Translations under genes and position numbers: made by a program
Assembly (NCBI GenBank): GCA_037042185.1
Contig: JAXQJY010000027.1
Location: 1,674,001 to 1,738,000 of the forward strand
DNA length: 64,000 nucleotides
From: Sordariomycetes sp. S80-01Y
Lineage: Eukaryota; Ascomycota; Sordariomycetes
Reading direction: 5' to 3'
Shown: one piece after another, positions 25,317 through 37,000 of the stretch
How the letters are laid out: every line of letters starts with the position of its first letter
How positions within the stretch are numbered: the first letter of the stretch is position 1
The notes under the pieces: model-generated
The model's database searches: none
What the model was told of the DNA's origin: nothing
What the model saw: the letters and a program-made list of their open reading frames with translations, nothing else

Positions 25317-26065
25317 CTAAACGACGGCGAGATCGCCGAACTTCTCCTGTAGGGCTGTCAGAATCCGGCTCGTGTGCTTTCGCGAGTCCACATACCTTGT
25401 ATCCAGGCACCATCCAGCGACCCTTGGAAACGAGCTCGTTGGTCTTCTCGTCGATCGACTTCTCGGCAGCAGCAACCTCATCCTGTTCAACCACATCAGC
25501 ATGGCTCCAGCAGCCCTGCATCCGGTGATACATACCACAGTAAGATCCTCAAACGGCCTGGCGCTCTCAATGTTCTGCAGGGTAGCGGCCAGGTCCTTCA
25601 GCTCGAGGTCGACGGCCTGCTTGGTGGCCTCGGCGTTCTTCACAGCCTCGGCCTCGAACGCATCGATGGCCTTGAGCTGGCGGTTGACATCGTAAGTGGT
25701 GGGCTTGAAGTCCTTGAAGCGCTTCTCGATCTCGTCGACGATGGCCGTGTTCTTAAGCTGGGAGCGGTAGGCGGAGAAGTCGACGGTCGTGGGCTGCTCG
25801 GACAGGATCTGGACGCGACGGCGGGCGTCCTCGTTCCGCTTCTTGAAGGCCTGGAGCGAGGCGACGGTCTGGCCGCGGAGACCCAGCGAGCTGGTCACCT
25901 TGGTCCAGTCGAGCTTAAGGGCGGCGCTGCGCTGCGGAGAAAATTAGCTCAGGTTCGCTGGTCGGGGGCGTGCTCGGGTCGTAATTGACACGGCGGCAGG
26001 GTCGCGAAAGCGGCTCCGACGAGCGATTCAATTGACTGGGGGCGACGTACGGCAGGAGTAGCCAT
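25317..26065 (-). CDS. atp7: Mitochondrial ATP synthase subunit d
   Basis: Peripheral-stalk subunit of the F1Fo ATP synthase at the mitochondrial inner membrane. Exons 26065..26051, 25931..25536, 25482..25396 and 25346..25317 give 175 residues, normal for fungi. The family pattern is followed throughout: SAALKLDW near the start, [59 protein letters not shown], and the end [16 protein letters not shown]. The first coding exon has only 15 bases, followed by an intron of about 120 bp; the last exon has 30. The acceptor of the last intron (CTACAG) was chosen because the nearer CAG breaks the conserved KEKFGDL end. Confidence 0.94.
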
Positions 26066-26790
26066 TGTGATGGTTGTGGGTGGTTTAGGGAGCGAGAGAG
26101 AGGTCGTCGATGGTGATGGTTGACTTTGCCGAACCAAGCGGGTCGTGAGGCCGGCTAACAAGTCACGTGAGCAGCACCATGGACGTCCTGACGCTGGTTA
26201 CCTAGAAAGGGACAACATATGGCCTCCCACAACAGTAACTGATGAGCCTACTTTACTTTTTAACAGGAAGCTGTGATTTGGTGACTGTTCAGATGATCCG
26301 TCTGGTCCTCTTTTTGGTTAGGGAGGCTCCGTTATGTGTGCTGCTTGGCGGGTTGCGTGTGTTGCGAGTGTTGCGAATCAGCTCCATTGAGTGTTTTACG
26401 GTAAGCATGCTGCCCTGTTTATGATGTTGCACCTCCAGTCACTTTAGATACTAGGCGACACAGCAACTCCATGAAGCGCAAGAAGACCCGTGGGTTTAAA
26501 CACCTGTCAACAGTCGCCAGATACTCTAGTTCCCCCTGAGGATTCAAGCTTGGGCAGTCCAGGGTAGGCATCCGTCTGAACAGATCTAATGTCGCTAGGA
26601 CAGGCGCCCGAGCGGCCCAGGAATCGAAAGACAAAGAGGATTGATCCATTGAAGTGTCTTATGATTTCAGTATGGATAAAGGCTTGCTAAAGCCATCTAG
26701 ATCAACACGTAGCCGCAGCCACAAGATCATTATTTTCCCCAGTGATGCCATATCCAGCCATTTGCTCAGTTCTTTGCCGTGCAATCAATG
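26066..26790. other. Intergenic between ATP synthase d and NAC-alpha
   Basis: Promoter of the ATP synthase gene and 3' flank of NAC-alpha. Only a 76-codon stray open frame is present; no gene is supported. Confidence 0.55.
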
Positions 26791-27506
26791 CTAGATACTC
26801 AATTCCATGATTGAATTGACAATGTCGCTGTTGTTGGCTTTCAGCGCCTTCACGGCCTTTGCGCGACTGACGTTGGCTTGGGTCATGACCAGCTCGATAT
26901 CCTTGTCCTCAATACCCTCGGCATCGACCTCCTCGTCGTCGTCATCGTCGTCCTTCTTGGCGTCGCCGGACTCGACGGCCTTGGACTCGCCGTGGTTGTG
27001 GCCGGCGTGGTCACCCTCGCCGGCGGACTGGGCAGCGAGCTGAGCAGCAGCGGCCTGCTGGGCGCTGGCGTTGATGTCCTCGATCTTGGCCTCACCAAAC
27101 ACACTGCCAGTTGTTAGACGCGGCGGGGCCAAACGCAGACAGGGACTCACATGTAGGTGTTGCTGTTGGGGGACTTGTAGACCTCGGGGTTGTTGATGAC
27201 GAAGAGCATCTGTGGGTTCAAGTCTCAGCACGCAATCCCGCAGGAACAGACTTCCAGCACACGTACGTTCTTGGGGCGGCGCAGGGTGACACGGGTGATG
27301 CCAGTGACGCGGGTCAGGTGAAGCTTCTCGAGGGCCTTGCGGGCCTTCTTCTCGTTCCTGGAGTGGACGACGGCGGTGGAACCGGCAGGGAGGCTGGCAT
27401 CGCCGGCCTCGTCGCCAGACTCGTCGGAGCTGTCATCCTCCTGCTCCTCCACGGTGGCCTTCTGGGGCTCCTCGTCAGGGAGTTCCTCGACACGGGGGTT
27501 GGCCAT
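26791..27506 (-). CDS. egd2: Nascent polypeptide-associated complex subunit alpha
   Basis: NAC-alpha pairs with NAC-beta at the ribosome exit tunnel and shields nascent chains from wrong targeting. Exons 27506..27267, 27209..27151 and 27103..26791 give 203 residues. The acidic N-terminus is followed by the NAC domain from about residue 50 ([29 protein letters not shown], then [14 protein letters not shown]). A His/Glu/Asp-rich linker follows, and a C-terminal UBA domain covers about 160-203 ([20 protein letters not shown], ending [10 protein letters not shown]). Order and length fit fungal Egd2. It is one of a row of minus-strand translation genes with eL14. Confidence 0.96.
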
Positions 27507-28087
27507 TTTCGGTGATCTGAAGAGGGGGGTAACTCGTTAGCTTTTGCAGGCGGTGGCAGGGCGACGGGTGGGCGTCAAATCGGCGGGAAAATTCGTTTCG
27601 GGGGATCGAGGGTCGCGGGATCGAGCTCAATGGCTACTCACTGGATTGTAAAGTTGGGGGGTTCTTTGGATGGGCCGTACGTTGATGTTCGGGAGTTGTG
27701 CAGTTTCTGCGAAATTCTAGGGTTTGGTGGTGTTGGGCGAGCTAAGCCGGATTAGGTAATCGACATCGATCGCACCTCAATTGCAGAGCCGTGCGATATG
27801 GGGGGATTTCAACATCACGAGTGCGGATTTAGAGGTAATTCATTAATTATCATGATTGCAATTCACGTAGACCTGACCCTTTGACCTTGGATTCATTTGG
27901 TGTTTGAATTTCCATGTGACGCCGTCCATCGCGAAGATGAAATGTTGACTACAACCTTGAAGACCGGAGAAAAAGGTACTAGCAGACCGTCGGCGTCGAG
28001 GTGCTCTGTCTTCCCTTTCCCGTTTTCCCTACCAGTCTAATGCCGCTCCAACTGTCCTTTTGACTCCAATGCAGATACCCCCCACCC
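27507..28087. other. Intergenic, NAC-alpha promoter and eL14 3' flank
   Basis: Minus-strand leader of NAC-alpha followed by an A/T-richer stretch near 27830-27960. No gene seen. Confidence 0.5.
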
Positions 28088-28590
28088 TTACGCCGAGGCC
28101 TTGACCTTGGCCAGAGCCTTGCGCTCCTCGAAGCGCGCCTGCTTCTTGAGACGCATGACCTTGAAGCGCTCAAAGTCAGTGAGGTTCCTCCTCTTGGCGA
28201 TTTGTGCGCGCTTCTTGGCCCAGTTGGTGTTCTCCCACTTCTTGTCGATCTCGGACTTCTCCCACTGCTTCTTCAGCTCGGCGTGGCGGACACCGCGGTT
28301 CAGGTTCTCGACGACAAGGGGAGAGAGGAGAGCGCGGGAGAGGCGGAGGGGTTGACGCTTGGAGGCGAGCTCGGGGTTGCTGGAGGGGCCCTCGATGAGC
28401 ACCTGTGATGACCTTGTCAGTCCTTCGTTCCATCGCTGCCCGTGCATTCGTGGCGACTTACGCGCTTGTGGTCGATGATCTCGACAACGGCGCCGAGGCG
28501 GCCGGCGTCGGGGTGGTCGCCGTCGATGACGACCACACGGCCGACCTCAACAAGGCGCCAGGCGGAACCCTCGATCAATGCTTCACCCAT
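28088..28590 (-). CDS. rpl14: 60S ribosomal protein eL14
   Basis: Large-subunit cytosolic ribosomal protein. Exons 28590..28462 and 28402..28088 give 147 residues. The N-terminal half has the KOW-like fold of eL14 (WRLVEVGRVVVIDGDHPDAGRLGAVVEIIDHKR, split at the intron, then VLIEGP). The C-terminal half is highly basic and helical (KKRAQIAKRRNLTDFERFKVMRLKKQ). Strong C-ending codon use fits ribosomal expression. The intron lies just after HKR. Confidence 0.96.
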
Positions 28591-29512
28591 TTTGCTGGTG
28601 GTCTGAAGAAATATGCGTCAGTCGGGTGTTCGTAAGAAAACGCGCGCTCTGGAATTCGACGGTTCCCGTTCTTGAATCGCACTCGATGGGGGAGGAGGGT
28701 GAGTATCGTACCGTTTGTCGTTAGTTGTCAGGGTCGTTGGTGGATGACTATTGGGAACCGGGGAATCGCCAATGACTTTTTGATGCAAGTGTGCGGGTTG
28801 ATATTTCGTGCCCTAATCAAAATTGCTTCGGCCGCCGGAGTTTTGCCGCGCCGCCGCCGAGCTCCGCTAATTGTGCACGGGCCATCCCGTCTTCAATGAG
28901 CCTCTCCAAAAATTTCCCAGCTTCCATTCTTTGGATCTTTATTCAACGCCGCGTGCGGCTGTTGGGCGCCCATCGTTTTGGGCGCCCCGAAGTCAACAGG
29001 TAAGCACATTTCTATTCATGTCTACGCTCGGCACTCAATGATGAGGTAATTTGCGATTGATTCTGTCTGTTGGCACTCTCGCCGGAGTCGCTATAGCAGG
29101 CGGTCATATGATATTCAATTTCTTACATATTCTGAACATGTGTCGAGCACGCAGACTCTCAATGGCAGATTGTCGAGCATTTGCTAACAGCGACAGGTCA
29201 AGGAATCCATCCTCTTATTCTGTACGATCACGCCAACCAGCTGTGTTGCAGGCAAACCTGCGCGACGCGTCCGCTGAGGCCTGCGCGTCTTACCGAAGCT
29301 AACCCCAGGGCTTGCCATGCGAGGGTCGCAACTATTTCAGCATGTATTTGTCCGCAGCTCCATTTCAATGGAACAGATAGATCGCAGTGTACATCACGAT
29401 AGGTAGTGAAAAATGTCACGTTATGAAGAATCAATTGCCTCGAAACGGCTATCCCTGATGCTACACAAACGCCGGTTCCCAGCTAGGTCCAATCCTGTCG
29501 TAAAGTCATAAC
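28591..29512. other. Intergenic, no gene seen
   Basis: Begins with the eL14 promoter. The remainder has only stray open frames under 85 codons, and ends at the stop of the small hydrophilic gene. Confidence 0.5.
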
Positions 29513-29958
29513 TTATTTGCCCTGCTTCTCGCGGAGGCGCTGCTCATCCTCAGCCTGCAGCTCAGCGTCAACCTTGGCTCCCTTGGAGGGCTCGTTGCCG
29601 TGCATTTGGGCCTGGTAATATCATTAGGTTTGAACATAAGAGTCAGTTTGCGGAGTACGTACAGGCAGGGTGGGGTCCCTCTTGGACTGGGCGACCTCAG
29701 CCGAGTCCTTGGGACCGTCTTCCTTCTCGGCTGCTGCGAGCTTGTTGGCGATGGATCGCTCGTCCTCTGAGGTATGGTCAGTATCTCTGCGCCAGCACTT
29801 GCACATTCAGACTTACTGGAGTCAAGGTTCTTGTGAGAGTGCTCCTTGCCCTCGTGGTAAGGGTCACTGTTCATCTTCTTCTCCTCAGAGTCCTTGTAGT
29901 TGCGCTGGTCGCCAGCCTCGTACACACCGTGCTGACCGACGGAAGATTGTCCAGACAT
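29513..29958 (-). CDS. Small hydrophilic, hydrophilin-like protein
   Basis: Exons 29958..29817, 29766..29663 and 29611..29513 join to 114 residues. The product is almost wholly charged or polar (Glu, Lys, Asp, Gln, Ser), with Gly/His at the start, no Cys or Trp, no signal peptide and no membrane segment. Composition fits an intrinsically disordered stress-type protein (hydrophilin or LEA-like). The central ANKLAAAEKEDGPKDSAEV stretch and the end DEQRLREKQGK look conserved, and three consistent splice junctions argue for a real gene. No function can be assigned from sequence. Confidence 0.78.
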
Positions 29959-30677
29959 GATGGCGGTTATGTGGTGGTGGGAGATGGTTTGTTTGAGAAG
30001 TGATGCGTGATGGGGAGTCGTGATATGCAAATGTCACGAGCGAGAAGAGTGAGAGCTTGGAGGAGAAGTCTTTTGTAGTGTTGTCGGAGACTTTGCTCCA
30101 CAGCGCTCTTACTTCATAAGCTACGTCATCCCGATCGCTTGATTGAGGTGAAACCTCTGCGGGTGCCCGCTTCTGCTTGAATTGGCAGTGGCCCGGCGAC
30201 GTCATTCGAAAATTCTAGCTGTTCATTGACGCTCTTGGTGCCTGATGGACTCGGACCATCCGAAGTAGGCGGCGGATGCTGCGATACGTGTCGCGTGCCT
30301 TGCAGAAGACCGATGATACTGCCATCACGATGGAGGGGCTACCGTCTGGCGGGGTAACGATTTCGAGCCTCAATAACGTCATGTTGTTCAGAGAGGCCTA
30401 TCATCTCATAAACTTTCGCGGGTTTGCGAACCGAATTCCATCGAGGCGAAGCGGCTGATCGCACATCACGATGCTCTGCTTGACATGCTCCACCAGCCCA
30501 CCATCAATCATCCAATGTTGCGCAAAGCTGAGACCAGATCCTGCACCAGTTCTTGCGGTCGCAAGTGATGATGTTCAACCGACTTTTATCCATCATTCAT
30601 TCATACAGGAGATTTGAAGCACCTGTTGCCCGCAAGCCCATGAACGGAGCTGTCAAAACTTAGCCGCGACTCGGCCC
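29959..30677. other. Intergenic
   Basis: Promoter of the hydrophilic protein gene (A/C-rich leader on the minus strand) and 3' flank of the DUF3505-like gene. Nothing more was seen. Confidence 0.5.
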
Positions 30678-32132
30678 TCACACAGTCAGATCCTTTATAA
30701 GGGCCTGCACTGGGCTATCTTGGGGGAGTCCTTCCCGGATTTCCCGTATGAGTCTGGATGAGATCCCTCGCAGAAACCAGTGATGATTCTCAGCTCTTTG
30801 GACGAGCGCCGCCCAGTGTCCCACCACGACCAATGCAGCTGGACCCGGCCGCTCTTGTGCTAACATATTGGAGAAGCGATCTGGTATCATTTGGAACCAC
30901 TGGGCCATAGCTGTCCAGACCGTGTGCGGATTATCATCTCGGTAGCTAAAGGCGAAGCATTGCACGAGGGAATTCAGAGAAGACACGGTGGCAAAGAAGT
31001 CTGCCGGGGTCTCTGGCCGAGGAAGCACCTCTGCCATGCGGAAGGGGAGATCTTGAAGCTTCTCCGCTACTTTGGGAGGTAGGCTGTCATGAGGCTTTTC
31101 GATCAAGTCGATTTGATCGTTGCTATGATGTTGGGCTTGGGTAGCGAACGCTTCATCTGCCCCAAGTAAGGTCCCCAAGGCACGATCAGGATCCACGCAG
31201 CCTCGGATAGTTTCTATGAAAGAATGCAGAGTCAAGTGCTCGCCGACAGCCTCAGGCTTGTCTTCTGCGAAATGCCAGGACCAACGGCAAAGCTGTCTCA
31301 GGCACAGAAGCTGTGCTGCAAATCTCAAACTCAGATCTGACCCGGCTGACCTCCGTGGATCCGCATCCCGTTTGTATTCATCGAGCGCCATGGTGATATC
31401 TTGTGAAAGAATCAACGCATCGTTGTGGTAAGATCCATTGGTTACATTGCTTTGCAACGATGCGGCAAGGTGGTGTGCCGCAATGCACAGGATGCCGCTC
31501 ATGAGCCATGTTGTTCTCAATGCTTGCGTGACAGCGTCCAAAGGCCAATAGGAACCACCACAGTTGACTGGAGGAAGCGTGTGACTCGTTGATGTGACGA
31601 AGTGATGGAAATACTTGATCTTGAGTAAATCACAATCGGTCACAGACGAGTTCGTGGGTAGTTGCTGCTCGCCGCTAGGCTCTGGTGCTTCCTCAGTGAA
31701 CGACCGAACCTCGAAGTATTTTAGCTTTGTACCCCTGAAAAAGGTTTGCAGATGGATCTTAATGGCAAAAGTTTCGTCTAGAGCACCATTGACTCTTGTC
31801 CTGTGGCTATCTGCCCAATGTCTCTTCATGCGCTTATCGCTAGCGCAGAGGAAGCTGCACACAGGGGACGCACATCTCCATCCAAGTATGACAGGCAGGT
31901 TTTTAACTGGTAGACAAGCGGGAAGTGGAAGCTCAACCTCCTCGGGCTCGAGCAGGTGCAACTTGGATATGCTTGCCAGAATGCGTTGGCGCTGTCCGCG
32001 ATAGATCTTATGGCGAAGGAGGTGACTTTCGAGGGCGCTTCTCTGGATGGCGTAGTGGCATTCTTTGCAAACCAATATTTTGTGCTCTGAATCATACTGC
32101 AGAAAGTCTCCAGGACCAAATGCGACAGACAT
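30678..32132 (-). CDS. DUF3505/OrsD-like fungal protein with C2H2-type finger
   Basis: 484 residues from the ATG at 32132; the frame is open further upstream but only with a TTG. The N-terminus has a finger-like CKECHYAIQRSALESHLLRHK and, near residue 100, a second one (CASPVCSF, then H and H in KRHWADSHR). The block IHLQTFFRGTKLKYFEV is typical of the DUF3505 (OrsD-like) family often found beside fungal secondary-metabolite and regulatory genes. The C-terminal part is helical, with repeated short Leu-rich helices as in fungal transcription-factor middle regions. A role as regulator is inferred; no DNA-binding data follow from sequence. Its promoter is shared with the MDR enzyme at 32559. Confidence 0.72.
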   Translation of the reverse strand: MSVAFGPGDFLQYDSEHKILVCKECHYAIQRSALESHLLRHKIYRGQRQRILASISKLHLLEPEEVELPLPACLPVKNLPVILGWRCASPVCSFLCASDKRMKRHWADSHRTRVNGALDETFAIKIHLQTFFRGTKLKYFEVRSFTEEAPEPSGEQQLPTNSSVTDCDLLKIKYFHHFVTSTSHTLPPVNCGGSYWPLDAVTQALRTTWLMSGILCIAAHHLAASLQSNVTNGSYHNDALILSQDITMALDEYKRDADPRRSAGSDLSLRFAAQLLCLRQLCRWSWHFAEDKPEAVGEHLTLHSFIETIRGCVDPDRALGTLLGADEAFATQAQHHSNDQIDLIEKPHDSLPPKVAEKLQDLPFRMAEVLPRPETPADFFATVSSLNSLVQCFAFSYRDDNPHTVWTAMAQWFQMIPDRFSNMLAQERPGPAALVVVGHWAALVQRAENHHWFLRGISSRLIREIREGLPQDSPVQALIKDLTV

Positions 32133-32558
32133 AACGTGTGTTTCCTGGTCAAGGGACGGATGTTGAGACAAGAGGGTATGGTTGATGAAGTCTAGTCATC
32201 CCATGTCAGATTCTGGCACGCCATATGTGATTTTGGAACGGCATGCTTGAATCCTGACTGACGCCCCACTTTCCCTCCCCTTTTGGAGCTCAGGGGTATC
32301 GACTTACAAACCGATCACCCAAGACCCGGTCCGCCATGTTGCTGAAAAATCTTGATTACAACAACTAGAATCGGGTCAGATGATTAGTTGATACCCGATG
32401 CCGAATTACTTGTCTTCAAGATTAGACATGCGTTCACCTATAAAAAGGGGCTCGACCTGCTGCTCAGTATCAAACCGTCCTCAGCACTTGCAATCTCATT
32501 CGATCCTTCCGAGAGCATTCCAATTCAGTGGAAAACATCAGACTCAAACTTTCAAAAA
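32133..32558. promoter_or_regulatory. Divergent promoter with TATA box at 32438-32449
   Basis: About 426 bp between the two start codons. On the plus strand, ctataaaaagg lies about 115 bp before the MDR start and is followed by an A/C-rich leader. This is a normal fungal core promoter for that gene. No equivalent was found on the other strand. Confidence 0.6.
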
Positions 32559-33661
32559 ATGTCACCCACCAATTATGCGGCGTGGCTGAATGAAGCCAAC
32601 ACTCCTCACGAGGTCCGAGAGGCACCCATGCCCACTGCTGGGCCTGACGAGCTCGTCATTCGCAACTTTGCCGTCGCCATCAACCCACTTGACACACACA
32701 TGCAGAAAGCTGGTGTATTTGTTCAGCAATGGCCTAGCATTCTAGGCTGTGATGTTGCTGGCGAGGTTCATGAGGTTGGGCACGACGCTCAAGCTCGGTT
32801 CAAGAAGGGAGATCGTGTCATCGGGTGAGCCGCCACGCGCCTCAACTGAATCACTCTAAAGTTAATTCTGAAAAATGCAGACATACTGTGAACCTCGTCA
32901 GTGGTCGGCCTCAGGATGCCGCCTTCGCCCTGTATTGCGTTGTGCCTGCGGACAAGGCCGCTATTCTCCCGGCCAGGATCCCCTTCATCCAGGGAGTAGT
33001 TGTACCATTTGCCTTGGAGGCTGCGGTGTGTGCCTTGTCTCTCAAATCTCCAGGGATCGCCCTACCAGGCGTTTCCACACCCGCGCTTGGACTGCCTTAC
33101 CCGTCCCTTGAGCCGAACTTCATTAGCAAGACTATTGTGGTCAACGGCGGCTCATCGTCTGTCGGATCTATGACCACCCAGATTGCTACGGCTGCTGGCC
33201 TTAACGTCATTGCGATCACGAGCTCCCGCAACTTTGAAATCAGTAGGAAGTGTGGCGCAGCCGAGGTCTTCGACTACCATGACCCCCTTCACGTGGACCA
33301 GGTAGTCGAAGCCGTGGAGAGAAAGGGCCATGAGTTCGTCGGCATCTTTGATGCTATCTCTAGCCCTGACACGTACAAGAGTGATCTGCAGATCCTCGCG
33401 AAGCTTGGAGGAGGCCACTTGGCTTGCTCGCACCCACCGCCTCAAGATGTGCCGGGCAATGTAAACGCTGGTATGATTTTCGCAGTCAATGAAATCGCCG
33501 CACCGGTTTGGGGGGGCTATGTGACGCAGGCTCTCGAGAAGGGTAGCTTGCAGTGTCTGCCGGCTCCAGCTGTGGTTGGGAAGGGACTTGAGTGCATTCA
33601 GCCGGCATTGGACAAGTGCGAGGCCGGTGTCAGCGCTACGAAGCTGGTGGTAGAGCTTTAG
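32559..33661 (+). CDS. Zinc-free MDR oxidoreductase, trans-enoyl-reductase-like
   Basis: Medium-chain dehydrogenase/reductase. Exons 32559-32824 and 32881-33661 give 348 residues. The N-terminal GroES-like domain has AINPLDTHMQ and LGCDVAGEVHEVG. The Rossmann part has VVNGGSSSVGSMTTQIA (cofactor loop) near residue 190. Zinc ligands of classical alcohol dehydrogenases are absent. This fits the fungal enoyl-reductase subgroup that includes LovC/ToxD-like partners of polyketide synthases as well as many stand-alone enzymes. No polyketide synthase lies in the window, so the substrate is unknown. A divergent DUF3505-like gene may regulate it. Confidence 0.86.
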
Positions 33662-34095
33662 AGATCAGGCTTTGTTGGGACATGCCTTGAGTGCAAGACG
33701 GTCACTTCGGAATAGATGATAGCTAGTAGCGGGTGCATCCCTATATGCTTGTCACCCGGTGTTCACCAGTAGTGAAGCATCAAATGAGAGTTAAAGGTTC
33801 GCGTTTGCGACCGCGTTCCTTCTGAAAATTGAAGAGCCTTGAATTGCTGAGCTACGTCGAAGGCGTTCGCATTGTGAGATGCCTGAGGCAAAGTCTGCCG
33901 AAATCGGCGTCGTGATGAAGGAATGGTAAAGACTGTTGATCTGAGTCGTCCTAAGAAAGAAGTCGCAAGTTTCGAGTCGGTGGAGGAGAAGAGGCCGTTT
34001 CGGAGTTGGCGATGAATGTTGAAGTCCGCGCCGTGACCAGGTGTTGAAGCTCGCAGTCATCCTGACCCCTTTCCCTTATTGCTGGCCGCGCCGCA
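33662..34095. other. Intergenic between convergent MDR and ATPase genes
   Basis: Two 3' flanks. No supported gene. Confidence 0.5.
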
Positions 34096-37000
34096 TCAGA
34101 TCTTGGACCAGCGCAGCAGGGCGGCAGCAGCAATTACCGGCAGAACACTGGCCAGCTCACCCAGGCCAGCATACTCGGGCGGAATGCGAGCGTTCACAAA
34201 GGCGCCCGAAGCCAGCAAGATCGCGAAGAGGTTGTATACAAAGCTCCAGCCAAAGTTGAAGGCAATGCGGTGGATTGACTTGCGGCTGAGGGCGATGACG
34301 GTCAGGATTCTACCGAGATCAGGGCGGACAAGGACTACGTCTGCCGCGGACTGAGCCACATCTGTACCGCCATTCATGTGGATGCCGATTGTTGCGCCCG
34401 CGAGAGCCACTGCGTCGTTGGTGCCGTCGCCGCAGAAAATGACAACCGGCTTCTTTGTCTTGCCGGAGGGGTCATGGGTGGAGGACGTTAACGTCTTAAT
34501 ATAAGCTTGCTTGTCAGCTGGGGAGCAGCGAGATCTGACGTTCTCAGTGGGAACATTCAGAGCCGCGGTGACGCCTCGCACTGCCCCTTCATCGTCGCCG
34601 GAAAGGACGTGGACGCCGATGCCTCTGCTCTTGAGCTCGCTGATGGTCGTGATGGCGTCAGGGCGAACTTCATCTTTGAGTCCGAAGACGGCCGCGCAAG
34701 TACCATCGACCGTGAAGCAGAAGACTGTGTTTCCATCTGAGAGCATCTTCCGGACCTCAGGTTTGGTGGTGAGATCTAGCCACCTTGACTGGCCGGCGCG
34801 CAACGACCTCCCCAGGTATGTGCCCTCAACACCTTTGCCAGCTAAGACTTTTGCATCGGGCACCTTCATCGCTGCGGCGGTCCTGCCCTTCAAGTGGGAC
34901 GCCACAGCTACAGAAACCGGATGCTTGTTCTCGCATATGAGGCCTAGCAGCATACTCAATGTCGTAGCGACGTCGTCGCCGAAGTACTCCTCTGTGCACA
35001 CCGTGAGCTTTCCTGCAGTCAGGGTACCGGTCTTGTCAAAGACGACATGACTGGTCCTATAAGCTAGCTCGATGCTTTGGGAGGATTTGAAGATGATGCC
35101 GCGCTCTGCGGCCATACCCGTGGAAATGACAATCACCATGGGAACAGCCAAGCCGATGGCGCAAGGGCAAGACACAATCAACACGGTGATAGCGTACGTC
35201 ACCGCTCGGATGGTCGCCCCTTGGCCGCTTTGGTTGCGCACAGCCACTCCCACGGCGATCCAGATGACGAACGTGACGATTGTCAGAGCGATGATGACCG
35301 GAACAAAGTACGATGCCACCTGATCGGCGAATTGCTGGATCTTGGGTTTGGAAAGCTTTGCTTCGTCCACCATTGACGCGATGGTGCTGATGGTGTTGTG
35401 CTCGGGCAGCCGGGTCAAGCGCACCGTGAGAGACCCCGAACCATTGATCGAGCCAGCGATGACAACTGAGCCTGGGCTCTTCTCCACCGGGATAGATTCT
35501 CCTGTCAACATGGATTCATCAACTTCCGAATGGCCGGAAATGACCGTGCCGTCTGTTGGCACTTTCGAATCAGGGGCAACTTTGAAAACGTCCCCGAGCT
35601 GGAGGAGTCTGGTGTCGATCTGCTGTTCGATACCGGACTCATCTGTGAGAGTCGCTGTCGAGGTTTGCAGGGAGCGAATCGAAATAGATTCGACTGCCTT
35701 CTGTCGAGCCAGCGCAGCGACGTACCGGCCAACCATGATCAAGGTGACAAGCAGGGTGCTCGTTTCGAAGAACTCTCCAGTTGACAGAGGGTGGCCAGCG
35801 GCGAGGTAGCCGAAAGAGACCACCGAGAAGATGTACGCCGCACTTGTGCTGAGAACGATGAGGAGATCCATCTCGATGATCCTAGAAAATAGCAGACTCT
35901 TCAGCGCCTTTGGGTAAAAAGGGCCAGCGATGACAAATTGGACGATAGTCGCCAGAGCTAGCGAGGCTGAAGAGTACGCGAGCTCTCTGTGCGGAAGAGG
36001 TGCCCACGACATCACCAAGACTGGAATGGTCAAACAGATCGACATGAGGGTCATAAGTCCCATTTGTCGGACGTGCTTGCTGCTCGCCTCGAGTCCAGGA
36101 TCCAGCCTCGATGGAGCGAGAATCATTGGGCGATCCCAGCCCTTCTCGACCAGGTCTCTTGCACCTACGAGGGAAGAGTCAAAATCTACGCGAATTGTTG
36201 CGCCCTTGTCAACTCGTTTCACGTCCGTGACCCCGTTCGGCCACGGCCCGTCAACAATCTCAGAGGAGTTTCGGTCGCAGACGAAATCCAATGTCGAGGT
36301 GAGCGTGTTGATCCTATCGCACTTGAACTCGGTAGTCCGTTCAAGGTGGCGGATGACATCCTCGGGGGACAAGTCGCCCTGGTTGAGATCAAACTCCACT
36401 CTGGACAGGATAAGTGAAGTCTTAAGATTGACAACAGGCTTCAAATTACCAAGGGTACGCTGCAGCTTGGTCTCGCACCCGGTGCAGGTCATTCCCGAGA
36501 TAGCAATAACGACGTGTTCTTTGCCGGAGCCGTTGCACTTTTCGATGTCTGAAGACCCGACCACGCTGTTTGGGCGCGGCGTCGGACTGAGACTAGTAAC
36601 CGTGTCTTGAGGGCCGCAACAGTCGTCTTTGCAACCCTTGGCCTCAGACCGTGTCTGAACCTTGGGAAAGCAGCAATCCTTTGAGCAGCCAAGTGAGGTC
36701 CTAGATGGCAGGGCGGATTGCTCGCATCCCCTCAGCCCAGCCTTCGAGACCAAGACGCGTGGCTTGTCGACATCTCTGCCGCCGGAAGATCGGATAGAGG
36801 CGGAAGAGCGAGACTTGAGACTGGATGGGCGACTTGATGTCGCCGACTTCTTCGAAACCCGCGCACAGCATGATTCCTGCCCTCGAGCGATGAGCGCACG
36901 GCATATGCAGCCCAACGCCTCTAGTCTGGCCTGGTAGCGAGACCTTGCACTCCGGGAGTGGGACGAGCATGGCTTGCCGTCTTTGCCTCGGTCACAGCCA

